Of a stretch of DNA of 46,295 nt, positions 16,866 to 25,439 are shown one piece after another. Under the pieces are notes generated by a model that ran no database searches, was not told the DNA's origin, and worked only from the letters and a program-made list of their open reading frames with translations. Numbering within the stretch: position 1 is the first letter of the stretch; the number at the start of each line of letters is the position of its first letter. The stretch is taken from assembly GCA_903878805.1 (NCBI GenBank), contig CAIRJF010000040.1, positions 1 to 46,295 on the forward strand, given 5' to 3'. This DNA is from an uncultured Verrucomicrobia subdivision 3 bacterium. Lineage in GTDB: Bacteria; Verrucomicrobiota; Verrucomicrobiia; Limisphaerales; UBA11358. A program made the position numbers and the translations under genes.

Positions 16866-17909
16866 GTGAAAAGGGAATGGCCATTTTTCCACGTCGCAAA
16901 AAACACCAGACTGAACATATTGCTTTCAGTGTGGATTTTGACGTTAGGAATTTCAGCCAATTGTTTTGGAGACGAAATTAGTGATTTATCTGCAAGGGCA
17001 AAGAACGCTGGTATTAATGGAGACTACAATCTGGCAATAAGCTATCTGGATAAAATGATTCAACTTGGTGATATCGATGCTTATTCGGCTAGAGGGTTTA
17101 TGTATTTCCAAAAGAAAGAATATAGCAAAGCACTTTCTGATTACAGTCAACAAGTTCGGCTTAATCCAAATTCGAGTGTTTTTGAGAGCATGGGGGACGT
17201 GTATGTTGAAATGGGAGACTCGGCAAAGGCAGTAGAAAGTTATACGGAGTCGATAAATCAAAATCCCAAAAAAGCGAGCGTTTATGTTTCTAGGGCTTGG
17301 GAGTATTTAAAATTGAATTCCATAGACTCAGCATTAATTGACTGCAACATGACCATTTTGCTTTTATCTGATGATGCTAACAAGCGACCTGTATTGCTGG
17401 AGTCCGCATATGGCATGAGAGGATCAATTTTTAGTCGTCGAGGAAAATATGATCGTGCGTATGACGACTATTCCAGTGCTATCGGCATCAATGCCACAAA
17501 TTCAATTACCTATAATTTGCGAGGTTGGATGGCCGTTTGTTTGGGGGAATATGGCAAGTCAATTATTGATTTTGAGACAGCATTGCAGCTTAATCCGAAA
17601 GATGATCTTGCCTATCGACGTTTGGCTTGGGTTATGGCGACGTGCCCTGTCGCCAAATATCGAAATGGCCAGAAGGCATTGGAGAATGCAAAGAAAGCTT
17701 ATGACTTGACGGCGTGGAAAGACCTACTCAACTTGACAACTATTGCGGCGGCTTATGCCGAAATCGGTGATTTTGAACAGGCGGTCACTTGGGAGCAAAA
17801 GGCGGAGAACGAAGGTTTGAAGAATCAGGATTTGAAAGATTCTCAAGCCAGACTGGAATTGTATAAACAGAAAAAACCGTTCCGACTTGCAATGCCAAAG
17901 GCAAATTAA
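16866..17909 (+). CDS. Secreted or anchored TPR-repeat protein, low GC
   Basis: After an N-terminal hydrophobic signal (ILLSVWILTLGISANCFG) there are about seven tetratricopeptide-like repeats, e.g. AYSARGFMYFQKKEYSKALS and TYNLRGWMAVCLGEYGKSII, so a protein-binding scaffold in the periplasm or on the membrane is likely. The partner is unknown. Base composition is strikingly AT-richer than the flanking glgC and hflX, with many A/T-ending codons, which suggests recent acquisition. The start is uncertain: the frame is open from 16743, but a GTG at 16866 places a normal signal peptide at the front. Confidence 0.7.
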   Translation: MKREWPFFHVAKNTRLNILLSVWILTLGISANCFGDEISDLSARAKNAGINGDYNLAISYLDKMIQLGDIDAYSARGFMYFQKKEYSKALSDYSQQVRLNPNSSVFESMGDVYVEMGDSAKAVESYTESINQNPKKASVYVSRAWEYLKLNSIDSALIDCNMTILLLSDDANKRPVLLESAYGMRGSIFSRRGKYDRAYDDYSSAIGINATNSITYNLRGWMAVCLGEYGKSIIDFETALQLNPKDDLAYRRLAWVMATCPVAKYRNGQKALENAKKAYDLTAWKDLLNLTTIAAAYAEIGDFEQAVTWEQKAENEGLKNQDLKDSQARLELYKQKKPFRLAMPKAN

Positions 17910-17926
17910 AATCGAACGCGCCAATT

Positions 17927-19207
17927 TTATTCCACCACGAACGGCGCGAATTCCTCCACCAGATGCGGCGGGATGCGGACTTTGAATCGCGCATTCTTCC
18001 CGCTGTAACGACTCTCCACCACCTGTCCGACCGCGTGAATCCGCGCAATGATGGCAGCCTTTTCCTGCGGCACGCGCAAATCCAGAAACTCGCGGATGGG
18101 CCGCAACTGCGTGCCGAGTTCCGCCAGCAGCGGCGCAATTCCCTCGCCCGTCTTCGCGGAAATTGAAACGCAGTTTGGATATTTTTCGCGCATCAACGGC
18201 GGAATGCCGCCGGAGAGTTGGTCCACTTTATTAAAAATCATCAGCACCGGTTTTTCCGCCGCGCCGATCTCCATCAGCACCGTGTTCACGGCGTCAATCT
18301 GTTCCTCCGCCTGCGGATGGCTGATGTCCACGACGTGCAAAAGCAAATCCGCCTGCACGACTTCTTCGAGCGTCGCTTTGAACGCCTCGACCAAACCGTG
18401 CGGCAATTTTTTGATGAAACCCACGGTGTCGGTGAGCAACACATTTTGTTTCGTCGGCAATTTCAAACGCCGCGTCGTCGGGTCGAGCGTGGCGAATAAT
18501 TTATCTTCCGCCAGAACCGTCGCGCCCGTGAGCCGGTTCAGCAAAGTGGATTTGCCCGCGTTCGTGTAACCGACAATCGAGGCGAGCGGCCATTCACTGC
18601 GCTGACGGCCGGCACGCTGCGTTTCGCGCTGACGGCGGACGAGTTCGAGTTCGCTTTCAATCTTCTCGATGCGCTCGGAAAGTTTCCGGCGGTCGGCTTC
18701 GAGCTGCGATTCGCCTTCGCCGCCGATGCTGCCGGTGGAACCGCGTTGCCGCGACAAGTGCGACCAGTAACGCGTGAGGCGCGGCAAAAGATATTTCAAC
18801 TGTGCGTGCTCGATCTGTAATTTGCCTTCGCGTGTGCGCGCGCGCTGGCCGAAAATTTCCAAAATCAGCGCGGTGCGATCCATGATTTTGCAGCCGAAAA
18901 TCTTTTCCAGATTACGCGTCTGCGCGGGTGACAACTCATCATCGAAGATGACGGTGTCCACGCTGTTTTCCTTGCAGGACTTGGCGAATTCCTCGGCTTT
19001 GCCCGGCCCGATGTAAGTGGCGGCGACGGGTGCGGCCATTTTCTGCACGCCTTCGCCAACGATCTTGGCACCGGCAGTCGTGGCAAGTTCCTCCAATTCA
19101 TCAAGCGATTCACGCACATCGGTGGCGGTGCGCGCCTTGAGTTCGACGCCGACGAGAAAAACGCGCACGGAGCGGGCGTTTTGAGTTTGGTGGATGAGCG
19201 ATTTCAA
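17927..19207 (-). CDS. hflX: GTPase HflX
   Basis: Ribosome-associated GTPase that splits stalled or heat-stressed 70S ribosomes. The N-terminal HflX domain ends with the glycine motif GGEGESQLE (162-170) and a helical linker. The G domain has G1 GYTNAGKS (213-220), DPTTRR, G3 DTVGF and G4 NKVD. The length of 426 aa is typical. It converges on the TPR gene with 17 bases between them and diverges from the porin gene. Confidence 0.96.
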   Translation of the reverse strand: MKSLIHQTQNARSVRVFLVGVELKARTATDVRESLDELEELATTAGAKIVGEGVQKMAAPVAATYIGPGKAEEFAKSCKENSVDTVIFDDELSPAQTRNLEKIFGCKIMDRTALILEIFGQRARTREGKLQIEHAQLKYLLPRLTRYWSHLSRQRGSTGSIGGEGESQLEADRRKLSERIEKIESELELVRRQRETQRAGRQRSEWPLASIVGYTNAGKSTLLNRLTGATVLAEDKLFATLDPTTRRLKLPTKQNVLLTDTVGFIKKLPHGLVEAFKATLEEVVQADLLLHVVDISHPQAEEQIDAVNTVLMEIGAAEKPVLMIFNKVDQLSGGIPPLMREKYPNCVSISAKTGEGIAPLLAELGTQLRPIREFLDLRVPQEKAAIIARIHAVGQVVESRYSGKNARFKVRIPPHLVEEFAPFVVE

Positions 19208-19289
19208 AAGTTCGTGGCGCGGAGTCTAGCAAAACCCGCGCGCGGCGGAAGGCCGGACTTGCAGGAACAATTTTCATTTCCGTTTTTCC

Positions 19290-19312
19290 TATAATGGGTT
19301 AAGAGTTTAACC
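19290..19312 (+). promoter_or_regulatory. TATAAT box with overlapping GGTTAA inverted repeat before the porin gene
   Basis: TATAAT at 19290-19295 is followed at once by GGTTAA-GAGT-TTAACC (19297-19312), a perfect 6+4+6 inverted repeat ending nine bases before the porin ATG at 19322. No good -35 is seen. The repeat could be an operator or a short leader hairpin hiding the ribosome-binding region. Confidence 0.45.
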
Positions 19313-19321
19313 AACGCCGCA

Positions 19322-20641
19322 ATGCGAAAACCTTTTGCCATTCAGAAAGGAAGCCCGCGAGTTCAGCGGAACTGGCCGCGTTATTTCATCTTCACGTTTT
19401 TCTCGCTCGTTGCCAGCTTGTCTTTGCGCGCGGACAATACCAATCTGACGGATGAAGTCCGCTTGTTGCGCGAGGAAAATACCTTGCTGCAACAACAGGT
19501 AAAACAACAAGGCGCGCAACTCGACACGCTCATCCAAAAAGTAAGCAGCCTTGAATCCTCGCGGCAAATTGAGGGCGGCAATGACAAGCCGGTTGCAGAA
19601 AGCCGTTTGAACCAGGTGCACATCGGCGGCGAAGGCGGCGTGGGTTACTCGGCCACGGGGCCGGAGGGTTACGCACCGAATGGAAAATTTCAACTGAACG
19701 ACGCGCGCATCTTTCTGGAGGCGCCGGTGTATGATGACGTTTATTTTTACGGCGAAGTGGTGTTGGCTTATCCCGGACAGCAGGACAATAGCCTCGAACT
19801 GGGCGAACTTTACGCGGAGTTTGAAAACATTTCCAAACTTTGGAATCAGGATAATCAGTTGAACGCCCGGCTCGGCCAGATGTATATCCCATTCGGCGAG
19901 GAATATCTGACGCGCAATGCGATTGACGATCCGCTCATCTCGGAATCGCTGCTGGATTTCTGGGGCGTGACGCCGGGCGTGGAACTTTACGGCGACCTTG
20001 GAAAATTTACTTACGTTGCCGCCGTGCAAAATGGAGCCGATGGCGCGAATGGCGCGGGTGGCGACAAGTCGGTGGCCGGACGCATCGGTTTCGATCCGAA
20101 TGAACACTGGCATTTCAGCGTCAGCGGCATGCGCACCGGCAACTTGAACGCCGAACAGCTTTCCGCGATGTGGTTTGCGAATGGTTTTTTCCGCTCCATC
20201 GGCTCGACTAATGCGAGTATCTTCCACGCTGAAGCCGTGGAAGGCGATGTGACCGCGCGCTGGCAAAGCGGTCATGTGAGCGCGTTTGGCGGCTGGGCGG
20301 GCTATCACGACAACGACCAGCCGACGGGTAACTCGCGCGACATTTATTATTACTCGGCGGAAGTATTGCAAAATCTGCCGAAGAAATTTTACGCGGTCAC
20401 GCGCTTCAGCGAGGCATTCTGTAACAACGGCATCCCGATGGTGGGCTATGGCAATTTTGGTGATTATTTTTATGGGCCTTTGACGACGGAGCTCTGGCGC
20501 TTGAGCCTGGGTCTTGGTTACCGGTTCAGCGACCGGCTGGTGTTGAAGGCGGAATACTCCTTTGAGCGCGGCACGGAAGTCGGCGGCGCCTCGCGCAACC
20601 AGGAAGATTTTTTCGGGACAGAGGCGGCCTTTAAATTCTGA
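19322..20641 (+). CDS. Outer-membrane porin with N-terminal coiled coil (OprO/P-like)
   Basis: A 439-residue secreted protein: a signal peptide (hydrophobic YFIFTFFSLVASLSLRA, cleavage near residue 38), a coiled-coil segment (about 42-80, LLREENTLLQQQVKQQGAQL), then a beta-rich barrel ending in phenylalanine (AAFKF), the usual outer-membrane insertion signal. Segments such as FQLNDARIFLEAPVYDDVYFYGEV, LGQMYIPFGEEYL and LGLGYRFSDRLVLKAEYSF are typical of phosphate-selective/OprO-P-like porins. The N-terminal coiled coil could tether the barrel to peptidoglycan. It is seven bases upstream of the cupredoxin gene, so the two are probably one transcript. The solute is unknown. Confidence 0.82.
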   Translation: MRKPFAIQKGSPRVQRNWPRYFIFTFFSLVASLSLRADNTNLTDEVRLLREENTLLQQQVKQQGAQLDTLIQKVSSLESSRQIEGGNDKPVAESRLNQVHIGGEGGVGYSATGPEGYAPNGKFQLNDARIFLEAPVYDDVYFYGEVVLAYPGQQDNSLELGELYAEFENISKLWNQDNQLNARLGQMYIPFGEEYLTRNAIDDPLISESLLDFWGVTPGVELYGDLGKFTYVAAVQNGADGANGAGGDKSVAGRIGFDPNEHWHFSVSGMRTGNLNAEQLSAMWFANGFFRSIGSTNASIFHAEAVEGDVTARWQSGHVSAFGGWAGYHDNDQPTGNSRDIYYYSAEVLQNLPKKFYAVTRFSEAFCNNGIPMVGYGNFGDYFYGPLTTELWRLSLGLGYRFSDRLVLKAEYSFERGTEVGGASRNQEDFFGTEAAFKF

Positions 20642-20647
20642 TGGGCG

Positions 20648-21343
20648 ATGAAAATTATTTTCTCGATCATCCTCGCGTCGTTTGCCGCGCAAAATATTTT
20701 TGCCGGCGACATCACGGGCACGGTGCATGCGGAACCGAAAGCGGGCACGGAACTGGATCCGCTCGCCACGCGCGCGGCGTATTCCAGCCGGAAGTTCAAG
20801 TTCATCGAAAAAGTAGATTATGCGGCCATGAAGGATTTCGTCGTCGGCATCGAAGGGCCGGTCGGCACAAATAATCTTTCCACCAACGTGGTTGAGGTCA
20901 CCACTACGCGCGTGGCGCAACAGGGCGCGACGTTCACGCCACACATTTTGCCGGTGATGGTCGGCACCAGGGTTGAATGGCCAAACCACGACGATATTTT
21001 TCACAATGTCTTTTCCGATTCGGAACCGAAACGCTTTGACCTTGATCTTTACAAAGGCAATCCGCCAGAGAAGCGCGTCACGTTCGACAAGCCGGGCAAG
21101 GTGGATGTGTATTGCTCCATCCACGCAAATATGCATTGCGTCGTGCTGGTGATGGAAAATCCGTATTTCGCCATGACGGATGCGGACGGACATTACACCA
21201 TCACGAACGTGCCGCCGGGAACTTACAAGTTGAAGGCGTGGCATGAGCGCCTGCCCGCCGACGAAAAGGAGATCACGGTGCCAGCCAGTGGCGTGGTGAC
21301 GACCAATTTCGTCCTGACCATTAAAAATCTTCCGAAATACTGA
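20648..21343 (+). CDS. Secreted cupredoxin with C-terminal carboxypeptidase-regulatory-like domain
   Basis: A 231-residue periplasmic protein with a signal peptide (residues 1-19, ending IFAG). The plastocyanin-like domain has probable type-1 copper ligands His119 (in NHDDIFHNVFS), Cys156, His159 and Met162 (CSIHANM). The C-terminal 60 residues (MTDADGHYTITNVPPGTYKLKAWH) are a carboxypeptidase-regulatory-like beta sandwich. Such proteins are often annotated 'methylamine utilization protein', but no methylamine genes are here. It may carry electrons or bind copper. The sandwich between a porin and a sensor kinase, with gaps of six and three bases, suggests one functional unit, possibly metal sensing or uptake; this is inference. 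Confidence 0.85.
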   Translation: MKIIFSIILASFAAQNIFAGDITGTVHAEPKAGTELDPLATRAAYSSRKFKFIEKVDYAAMKDFVVGIEGPVGTNNLSTNVVEVTTTRVAQQGATFTPHILPVMVGTRVEWPNHDDIFHNVFSDSEPKRFDLDLYKGNPPEKRVTFDKPGKVDVYCSIHANMHCVVLVMENPYFAMTDADGHYTITNVPPGTYKLKAWHERLPADEKEITVPASGVVTTNFVLTIKNLPKY

Positions 21344-21346
21344 CGC

Positions 21347-22462
21347 ATGGCGCACCGGGGGAAATTTTTACAGATCAGCCTGCGCACGAAGGTGCTGGTG
21401 CCCGTCCTCGCGGTGATGGTGCTGCTGCTGACGGTTACGGTGGTCATCGTCAATCTGCGTTTCCAGCGGCAGATGGAAACCAATTCGCAGCAGGAACTAA
21501 ATGCCACCAAGATGCGGTTCCAGCATGAACAAATAAAATATCAGGAGTCGCTCAAGTCGCGGTTTAAGAGTCTGGCGCGTGAACCGCATTATGTTTCCGC
21601 CTTTCGCACGTTTGACCCACCGACCATTCGCACGCAATTACGGCAGATGTTTGAAAACGAAATGCTCGCCAGCGAAGGCGTCATCTTTATTTATTTCGCG
21701 CCAAAAAGGGAAGCCGACGCGAACAATACATCTCCGTTGCTGCTGCCCGTTGAACAACTTGATAATTTGCCTGGCATCACCGCCGGTTGCAGCGCGGTCA
21801 TTCAATTGGCGGAACAAGGCGACCCCGCCACCGACACCGTGCGCATCGGCGACAAGTTATGCAATGTGGTGGCCATCCCCATATTTAATACGACCCACGA
21901 TCAGATTATCGGCACGCTGGTCTTCGGCGAAGAGTTGGGCTGGAACGTGGCGCAGGAATTGAGCATCGGCACCGGCGGATACAGCTGCACCGCGTTGCTC
22001 GCTGGCGAGCGGGTCATTGCTTCTACGTTGCCAAGAGACAGTATGCCGGACGAAGAACTGGTGGCGCGCTTCCATCAATATTCCGCGCACGGTGGAGATA
22101 CCAACGCCGCGCTGGATCGGGTGGTGTTGCAGGGTAATCACTTTTTTTGCTCCGGCGGAAACTTCCCCTCGCTCAAGGGCGACACCTCGCTGGGCTATCT
22201 GCTGTTCAGTTCCTATGAAGACCAACTCTTGGCGCTGGACGAAACGCGCTCGCAACTTTTGACCGTCAGTCTCAGTGCCATGCTCATCGGTTCGCTGGTC
22301 GTCTGGTTTTTTGTCCAGCGCGCCACCGCGCCGCTGCTGGAATTGCGCGACAATGCGGAAGCCGTTGGACGCGGCGATTTTTCGCGGCGCGCCCGGGTGC
22401 GCAGCCGGGACGAATGCGGCGAACTGGCTCGGTCGTTCAACCAGATGACGGAAAATGTCTAG
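21347..22462 (+). CDS. Sensor half of hybrid histidine kinase, ended by an in-frame amber codon
   Basis: N-terminal 371 residues of a membrane sensor kinase: first membrane helix (about 15-35), a Cache-like extracytoplasmic sensor domain (40-300), second membrane helix (LLTVSLSAMLIGSLVVWFFV) and a HAMP domain (RATAPLLELRDNAEAVGRGDFS...). Translation stops at TAG (22460-22462) right after SFNQMTENV, exactly where HAMP normally leads into the dimerisation helix. The frame continues without shift into the kinase half at 22478. So this is either a true nonsense mutation, a sequencing error, or a split or read-through gene. It starts three bases after the cupredoxin stop. Confidence 0.85.
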   Translation: MAHRGKFLQISLRTKVLVPVLAVMVLLLTVTVVIVNLRFQRQMETNSQQELNATKMRFQHEQIKYQESLKSRFKSLAREPHYVSAFRTFDPPTIRTQLRQMFENEMLASEGVIFIYFAPKREADANNTSPLLLPVEQLDNLPGITAGCSAVIQLAEQGDPATDTVRIGDKLCNVVAIPIFNTTHDQIIGTLVFGEELGWNVAQELSIGTGGYSCTALLAGERVIASTLPRDSMPDEELVARFHQYSAHGGDTNAALDRVVLQGNHFFCSGGNFPSLKGDTSLGYLLFSSYEDQLLALDETRSQLLTVSLSAMLIGSLVVWFFVQRATAPLLELRDNAEAVGRGDFSRRARVRSRDECGELARSFNQMTENV

Positions 22463-22477
22463 TCGGCGCAGGGTCAA

Positions 22478-23638
22478 TTGCAGCAGACGGTCAACACGCT
22501 CAAGACCACCCAGGCGCAACTGGTGCAGAGCGAAAAACTTTCCGCCGTCGGCGAATTCGTCGCGGGCGTCGCGCATGAATTGAACAATCCGCTCGCGGCG
22601 GTCATGGGCTTTTCCGAACTGCTCAAGACGGGGGATGTGAGTGAAAAGCACCGGCGGCATCTGGATTTGATTTTCAAATCGTCGCAGCGTTGCCAGAAAA
22701 TCGTCCAGTCGCTGTTGAGTTTTGCGCGGCGGCATCAGCCGGAACGCAAACCGGTCGAGGTGAACAAGCTGATTGAAGACGTGCTGGAAATCGTCGCTTA
22801 CCAACTGCGCACGAGCAATGTCGAGGTGGTCTGCCGGTTCGCGGCGGATTTGCCGCTGGTGCTGGCCGACGGTCATCAGGTGCAGCAGGTGATGCTCAAT
22901 CTCATCAACAACGCGCGGCAGGCCATCGAGGCGCATCGGGCTGACGGACACATCACCATCACCACGGAACGCGCCGGGCAGTTCATCCGCATCCAGATTC
23001 AGGATGACGGCCCCGGCATTTCGGCGGAAAACTTGAAACGAATTTTCGATCCGTTCTTCACCACCAAGGAAGTGGGCAAGGGAACCGGCCTGGGCTTGAG
23101 CCTGTGCTACGGCCTCATCAAGGAACACGGCGGCAACATCAGCGCCACCAGCCAGCCCGGCCACGGCGCGACGTTTACCATCGAGCTACCCGTCACCGAC
23201 GGCGGTGCTGTGACCGTCGGCGCGGCGGCGGCGGACAACTTGCCCAATCCACGGGAGGGCGTCGGCAAAAAAATTCTGCTTGTGGACGACGAAGAAATAT
23301 TGCTGGAGATGATTCGCGATGAATTGCAAAGGCACGGTTACGAGGTCATCACCGCCCGTAGCGGCGAGGCGGCGCTTGAGGAACTTGCCCGGCAGCCGGT
23401 GGATGTCATCTGTTGCGACATCAAGATGCCGGGGCTGAACGGACGGCAGGTTTATGAACGGTTGCGCACCCGCCACCCGGAATTTTCCCGCCGCATCATC
23501 TTCATGACGGGCGATGTCATCAATGAATCGCTCCAGCTTTTTCTCGAACAGGAAAACTTGGCCTGCCTCAACAAGCCTTTCGCGCTACGCGAACTCCGCA
23601 CGGCGGTGCGCGACCTTCTGGCTGTGCCGGGCAAGTAA
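22478..23638 (+). CDS. Kinase and receiver half of the hybrid histidine kinase
   Basis: In the same frame as the preceding sensor half, starting from a TTG codon after the amber stop (a GCAGGG lies six bases before it and could support re-initiation). His[23 protein letters not shown] with the phosphorylatable His. HATPase: NLINNARQA (N box), DDGPGIS (G1), [17 protein letters not shown] (F and G2). Receiver domain: VDDEE, the phospho-acceptor Asp in CCDIKMPG, the Thr in FMTGD and the Lys in LNKPF. On its own it would be a soluble kinase without sensor. No separate DNA-binding regulator is adjacent, so the output target is unknown. Confidence 0.88.
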   Translation: MQQTVNTLKTTQAQLVQSEKLSAVGEFVAGVAHELNNPLAAVMGFSELLKTGDVSEKHRRHLDLIFKSSQRCQKIVQSLLSFARRHQPERKPVEVNKLIEDVLEIVAYQLRTSNVEVVCRFAADLPLVLADGHQVQQVMLNLINNARQAIEAHRADGHITITTERAGQFIRIQIQDDGPGISAENLKRIFDPFFTTKEVGKGTGLGLSLCYGLIKEHGGNISATSQPGHGATFTIELPVTDGGAVTVGAAAADNLPNPREGVGKKILLVDDEEILLEMIRDELQRHGYEVITARSGEAALEELARQPVDVICCDIKMPGLNGRQVYERLRTRHPEFSRRIIFMTGDVINESLQLFLEQENLACLNKPFALRELRTAVRDLLAVPGK

Positions 23639-23710
23639 AAAAATTGATGACAGCGCCCCGCAAAAAAAATCTGTCGAAACCGTTTCGCTTGGGTTAGCGT
23701 CTGCCTTCGC

Positions 23711-24967
23711 ATGAAAAACTTTTTTATCGCCGCGCTGGTGGGGCTTGCCGTTGTTGCGGGCGCGCAGACGCTGCCGACCATTGTCCTCAAACCCGTGCTG
23801 ACCAAGATCACCGACGAACGCCCGGTGTGGATGTCCGAAGCGCCGGACGGCAGCGGCCGTTTCTTCATCGTCTATCAAACCGGCAAAATTCTCGTCGTCA
23901 AAAAAGGTTCAGACGGCGGCGACGCGAAGGTGTTTTTCGACATCGAGGCGCGCGACCCGAAGGCCGGCGGCGAAAACGAGTGCGGCCTGTTGAGCATCGC
24001 GTTCCATCCCGGCTTCGCGACGAACAAATTGTTTTACGTCTATTACAACCAGAAAAATCCGTGGAACCAGAATTCGCATCCGCTGAATTTCCCCATCCGC
24101 AGCGTCATCAGCGAATTCAAGGTTTCCGCCGACGACGCGGACAAGGCCGATTTGAATTCCGAGCGCATCCTGCTCGAAGTGCCCCAGCCGTTCGGCAACC
24201 ACAAGGGCGGCGAACTCGCGTTCGGTCCGGACGGCTATCTGTATCTTGGCCTCGGCGACGGCGGCGCGGCGGATGATCCGTTCAACAGCGGCCAGAATTC
24301 CGCCACACTGCTCGGAAAAATCATCCGGATTGACGTGAATTCCAAAACCGACAACGCCTTTGGCGACCACAAGCGGCATCTGGAATACGGCCTGCCGACA
24401 GACAATCCGTTTGCGAAGGAGCCGAACATGGGCGATCGCGGCGCGCGCAAGGAGATTTACGCGCTCGGCCTGCGCAACCCGTGGCGCTACAGTTGGGACC
24501 GCGCCAACGGCGCGCTGTGGTGCGGCGATGTCGGCCAGAATTTGTGGGAGGAAGTGGACTTGATTGTGAAAGGCGGCAACTACGGCTGGAACGTTCGCGA
24601 AGGCGCGCACCACTTCAAGCCCGGCCCGCCCGGCGCGCAATACATCGAGCCGGTCATGGAATACACGCACCGCCCGAATTTGCAGGCGCAGGGCTTGTAT
24701 CCCGACCACAGTATCGGCCTGTGCATCATCGGCGGCTACGTCTATCGCGGCAAAAGTTTTCCGGCGCTCGCCGGCATTTACATCTACGGCGACTACAATC
24801 TCGGCACGATCTGGGGCTTCCGCTACGACTACGACGCGGCCAAAGTCACCGCGCACGGCAAACTCCTCCAGCAGCCGGACAACATAGACAGCTTTGCCGA
24901 GGATGCCGACGGCGAAGTTTACGCGCTGATGCAGGACGGCAAGATTTACCAAATCACCGCGCCCTGA
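23711..24967 (+). CDS. Secreted PQQ-dependent sugar dehydrogenase (glucose/sorbosone dehydrogenase family)
   Basis: A 418-residue six-bladed beta-propeller with a signal peptide (residues 1-19, VVAGAQT). Segments shared with soluble glucose/aldose dehydrogenases are present: GLLSIAFHPGF, GDGGAADDPFNSGQN, LGKIIRIDVN, ALGLRNPWRYSWD, GDVGQNLWEE and IYGDYNLGTIWGFR. Family members oxidise sugars with PQQ or Ca2+ cofactor in the periplasm; not all bind PQQ, and no PQQ synthesis genes are seen here, so the cofactor is unproved. It is monocistronic between the sensor kinase and the integron region. Confidence 0.9.
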   Translation: MKNFFIAALVGLAVVAGAQTLPTIVLKPVLTKITDERPVWMSEAPDGSGRFFIVYQTGKILVVKKGSDGGDAKVFFDIEARDPKAGGENECGLLSIAFHPGFATNKLFYVYYNQKNPWNQNSHPLNFPIRSVISEFKVSADDADKADLNSERILLEVPQPFGNHKGGELAFGPDGYLYLGLGDGGAADDPFNSGQNSATLLGKIIRIDVNSKTDNAFGDHKRHLEYGLPTDNPFAKEPNMGDRGARKEIYALGLRNPWRYSWDRANGALWCGDVGQNLWEEVDLIVKGGNYGWNVREGAHHFKPGPPGAQYIEPVMEYTHRPNLQAQGLYPDHSIGLCIIGGYVYRGKSFPALAGIYIYGDYNLGTIWGFRYDYDAAKVTAHGKLLQQPDNIDSFAEDADGEVYALMQDGKIYQITAP

Positions 24968-24997
24968 AACTTACCGGCGAATCGCGGTCGAACTCCC

Positions 24998-25249
24998 CTG
25001 AACGGCGTGCCCGATGCCATAAACCAAGCTTCGGATGAAATAACCGACGCTTGGGATGCGATAAACCAAGCTTCGGTTATAACAAACCAAGCTTGGGATG
25101 GAACAAACGACGCTTCGGATGGAATAAACCAAGCTTGGTTTATGACAAACGGCGCGGCAAATGCCCCAAACGGCACGCCGAATGTAACAAACGGCGCGGC
25201 AGATGGAACAAACGGCGCGCCGGATGCGACAACCGAAGCTTCGGTTATA
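24998..25249. repeat. 12 x 21-bp degenerate tandem repeat array
   Basis: Twelve units of exactly 21 bp with no insertion or deletion between them. Units 2-7 and 12 carry cores such as CCAAGCTTCGG (often with the AAGCTT palindrome), while units 1 and 8-11 carry CGGCGCGCC-type cores; flanks AYAAAC and GATG are shared. The phasing and the two core types suggest expansion and later divergence. Each strand would encode heptapeptide repeats, but no start, ribosome site or codon bias supports a protein. Confidence 0.92.
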
Positions 25250-25390
25250 GCGGGAAAACCTCAAAAAGTGGCAAAAAACCCGGCTTTTACCCTGCCCGAC
25301 GCGGGAAATGGTCAAAAATGGACAGTTGACGGCTTCACCCATCCAACGGACTCCGCACCCCCAACCCCGGCTTCTGCATTCCAAATAAAT

Positions 25391-25434
25391 CCCCTCTCCG
25401 GCCCACTTGCGGGAGGGAGAGGGTCAGGGTGAGG
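25391..25434. repeat. CCCTCTCC/GGAGAGGG dispersed hairpin next to the intI stop
   Basis: CCCTCTCC (25392-25399) pairs with GGAGAGGG (25416-25423) and is followed by TCAGGGTGAGG. This is a common REP-like palindromic sequence in many bacterial genomes. It ends six bases before the intI stop codon and could act as a weak terminator or transcript stabiliser. Confidence 0.7.
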
Positions 25435-25439
25435 TAGGG

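Larger units (their letters stand above)
24968..25439. other. Gene-free stretch holding a 21-bp array and a dispersed hairpin
   Basis: No gene is supported in these 472 bases. Reading frames on both strands stay open only because the 21-bp repeat has no stop codons and a length divisible by three. The stretch carries the tandem array 24998-25249 and the GC-rich hairpin 25391-25434, and ends at the integrase stop codon. Confidence 0.7.

Noticed and set aside
19307-21355. A 682-codon antisense frame opposite the porin and cupredoxin genes
   Set aside because: It is rich in Arg, His and Ala without any domain, as expected of the shadow of GC-rich genes; the forward genes have signal peptides and known folds.
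24998-25249. CRISPR array
   Set aside because: There are no spacers: the 21-bp units abut directly and vary throughout, and no cas genes are near.
25007-25432. A 141-codon forward frame with heptapeptide repeats, and long frames on the opposite strand over the same DNA
   Set aside because: All frames are open because the repeat is 21 bp with no stops; the start is a GTG without ribosome site, and the frame runs into a common dispersed hairpin. No support for a protein.
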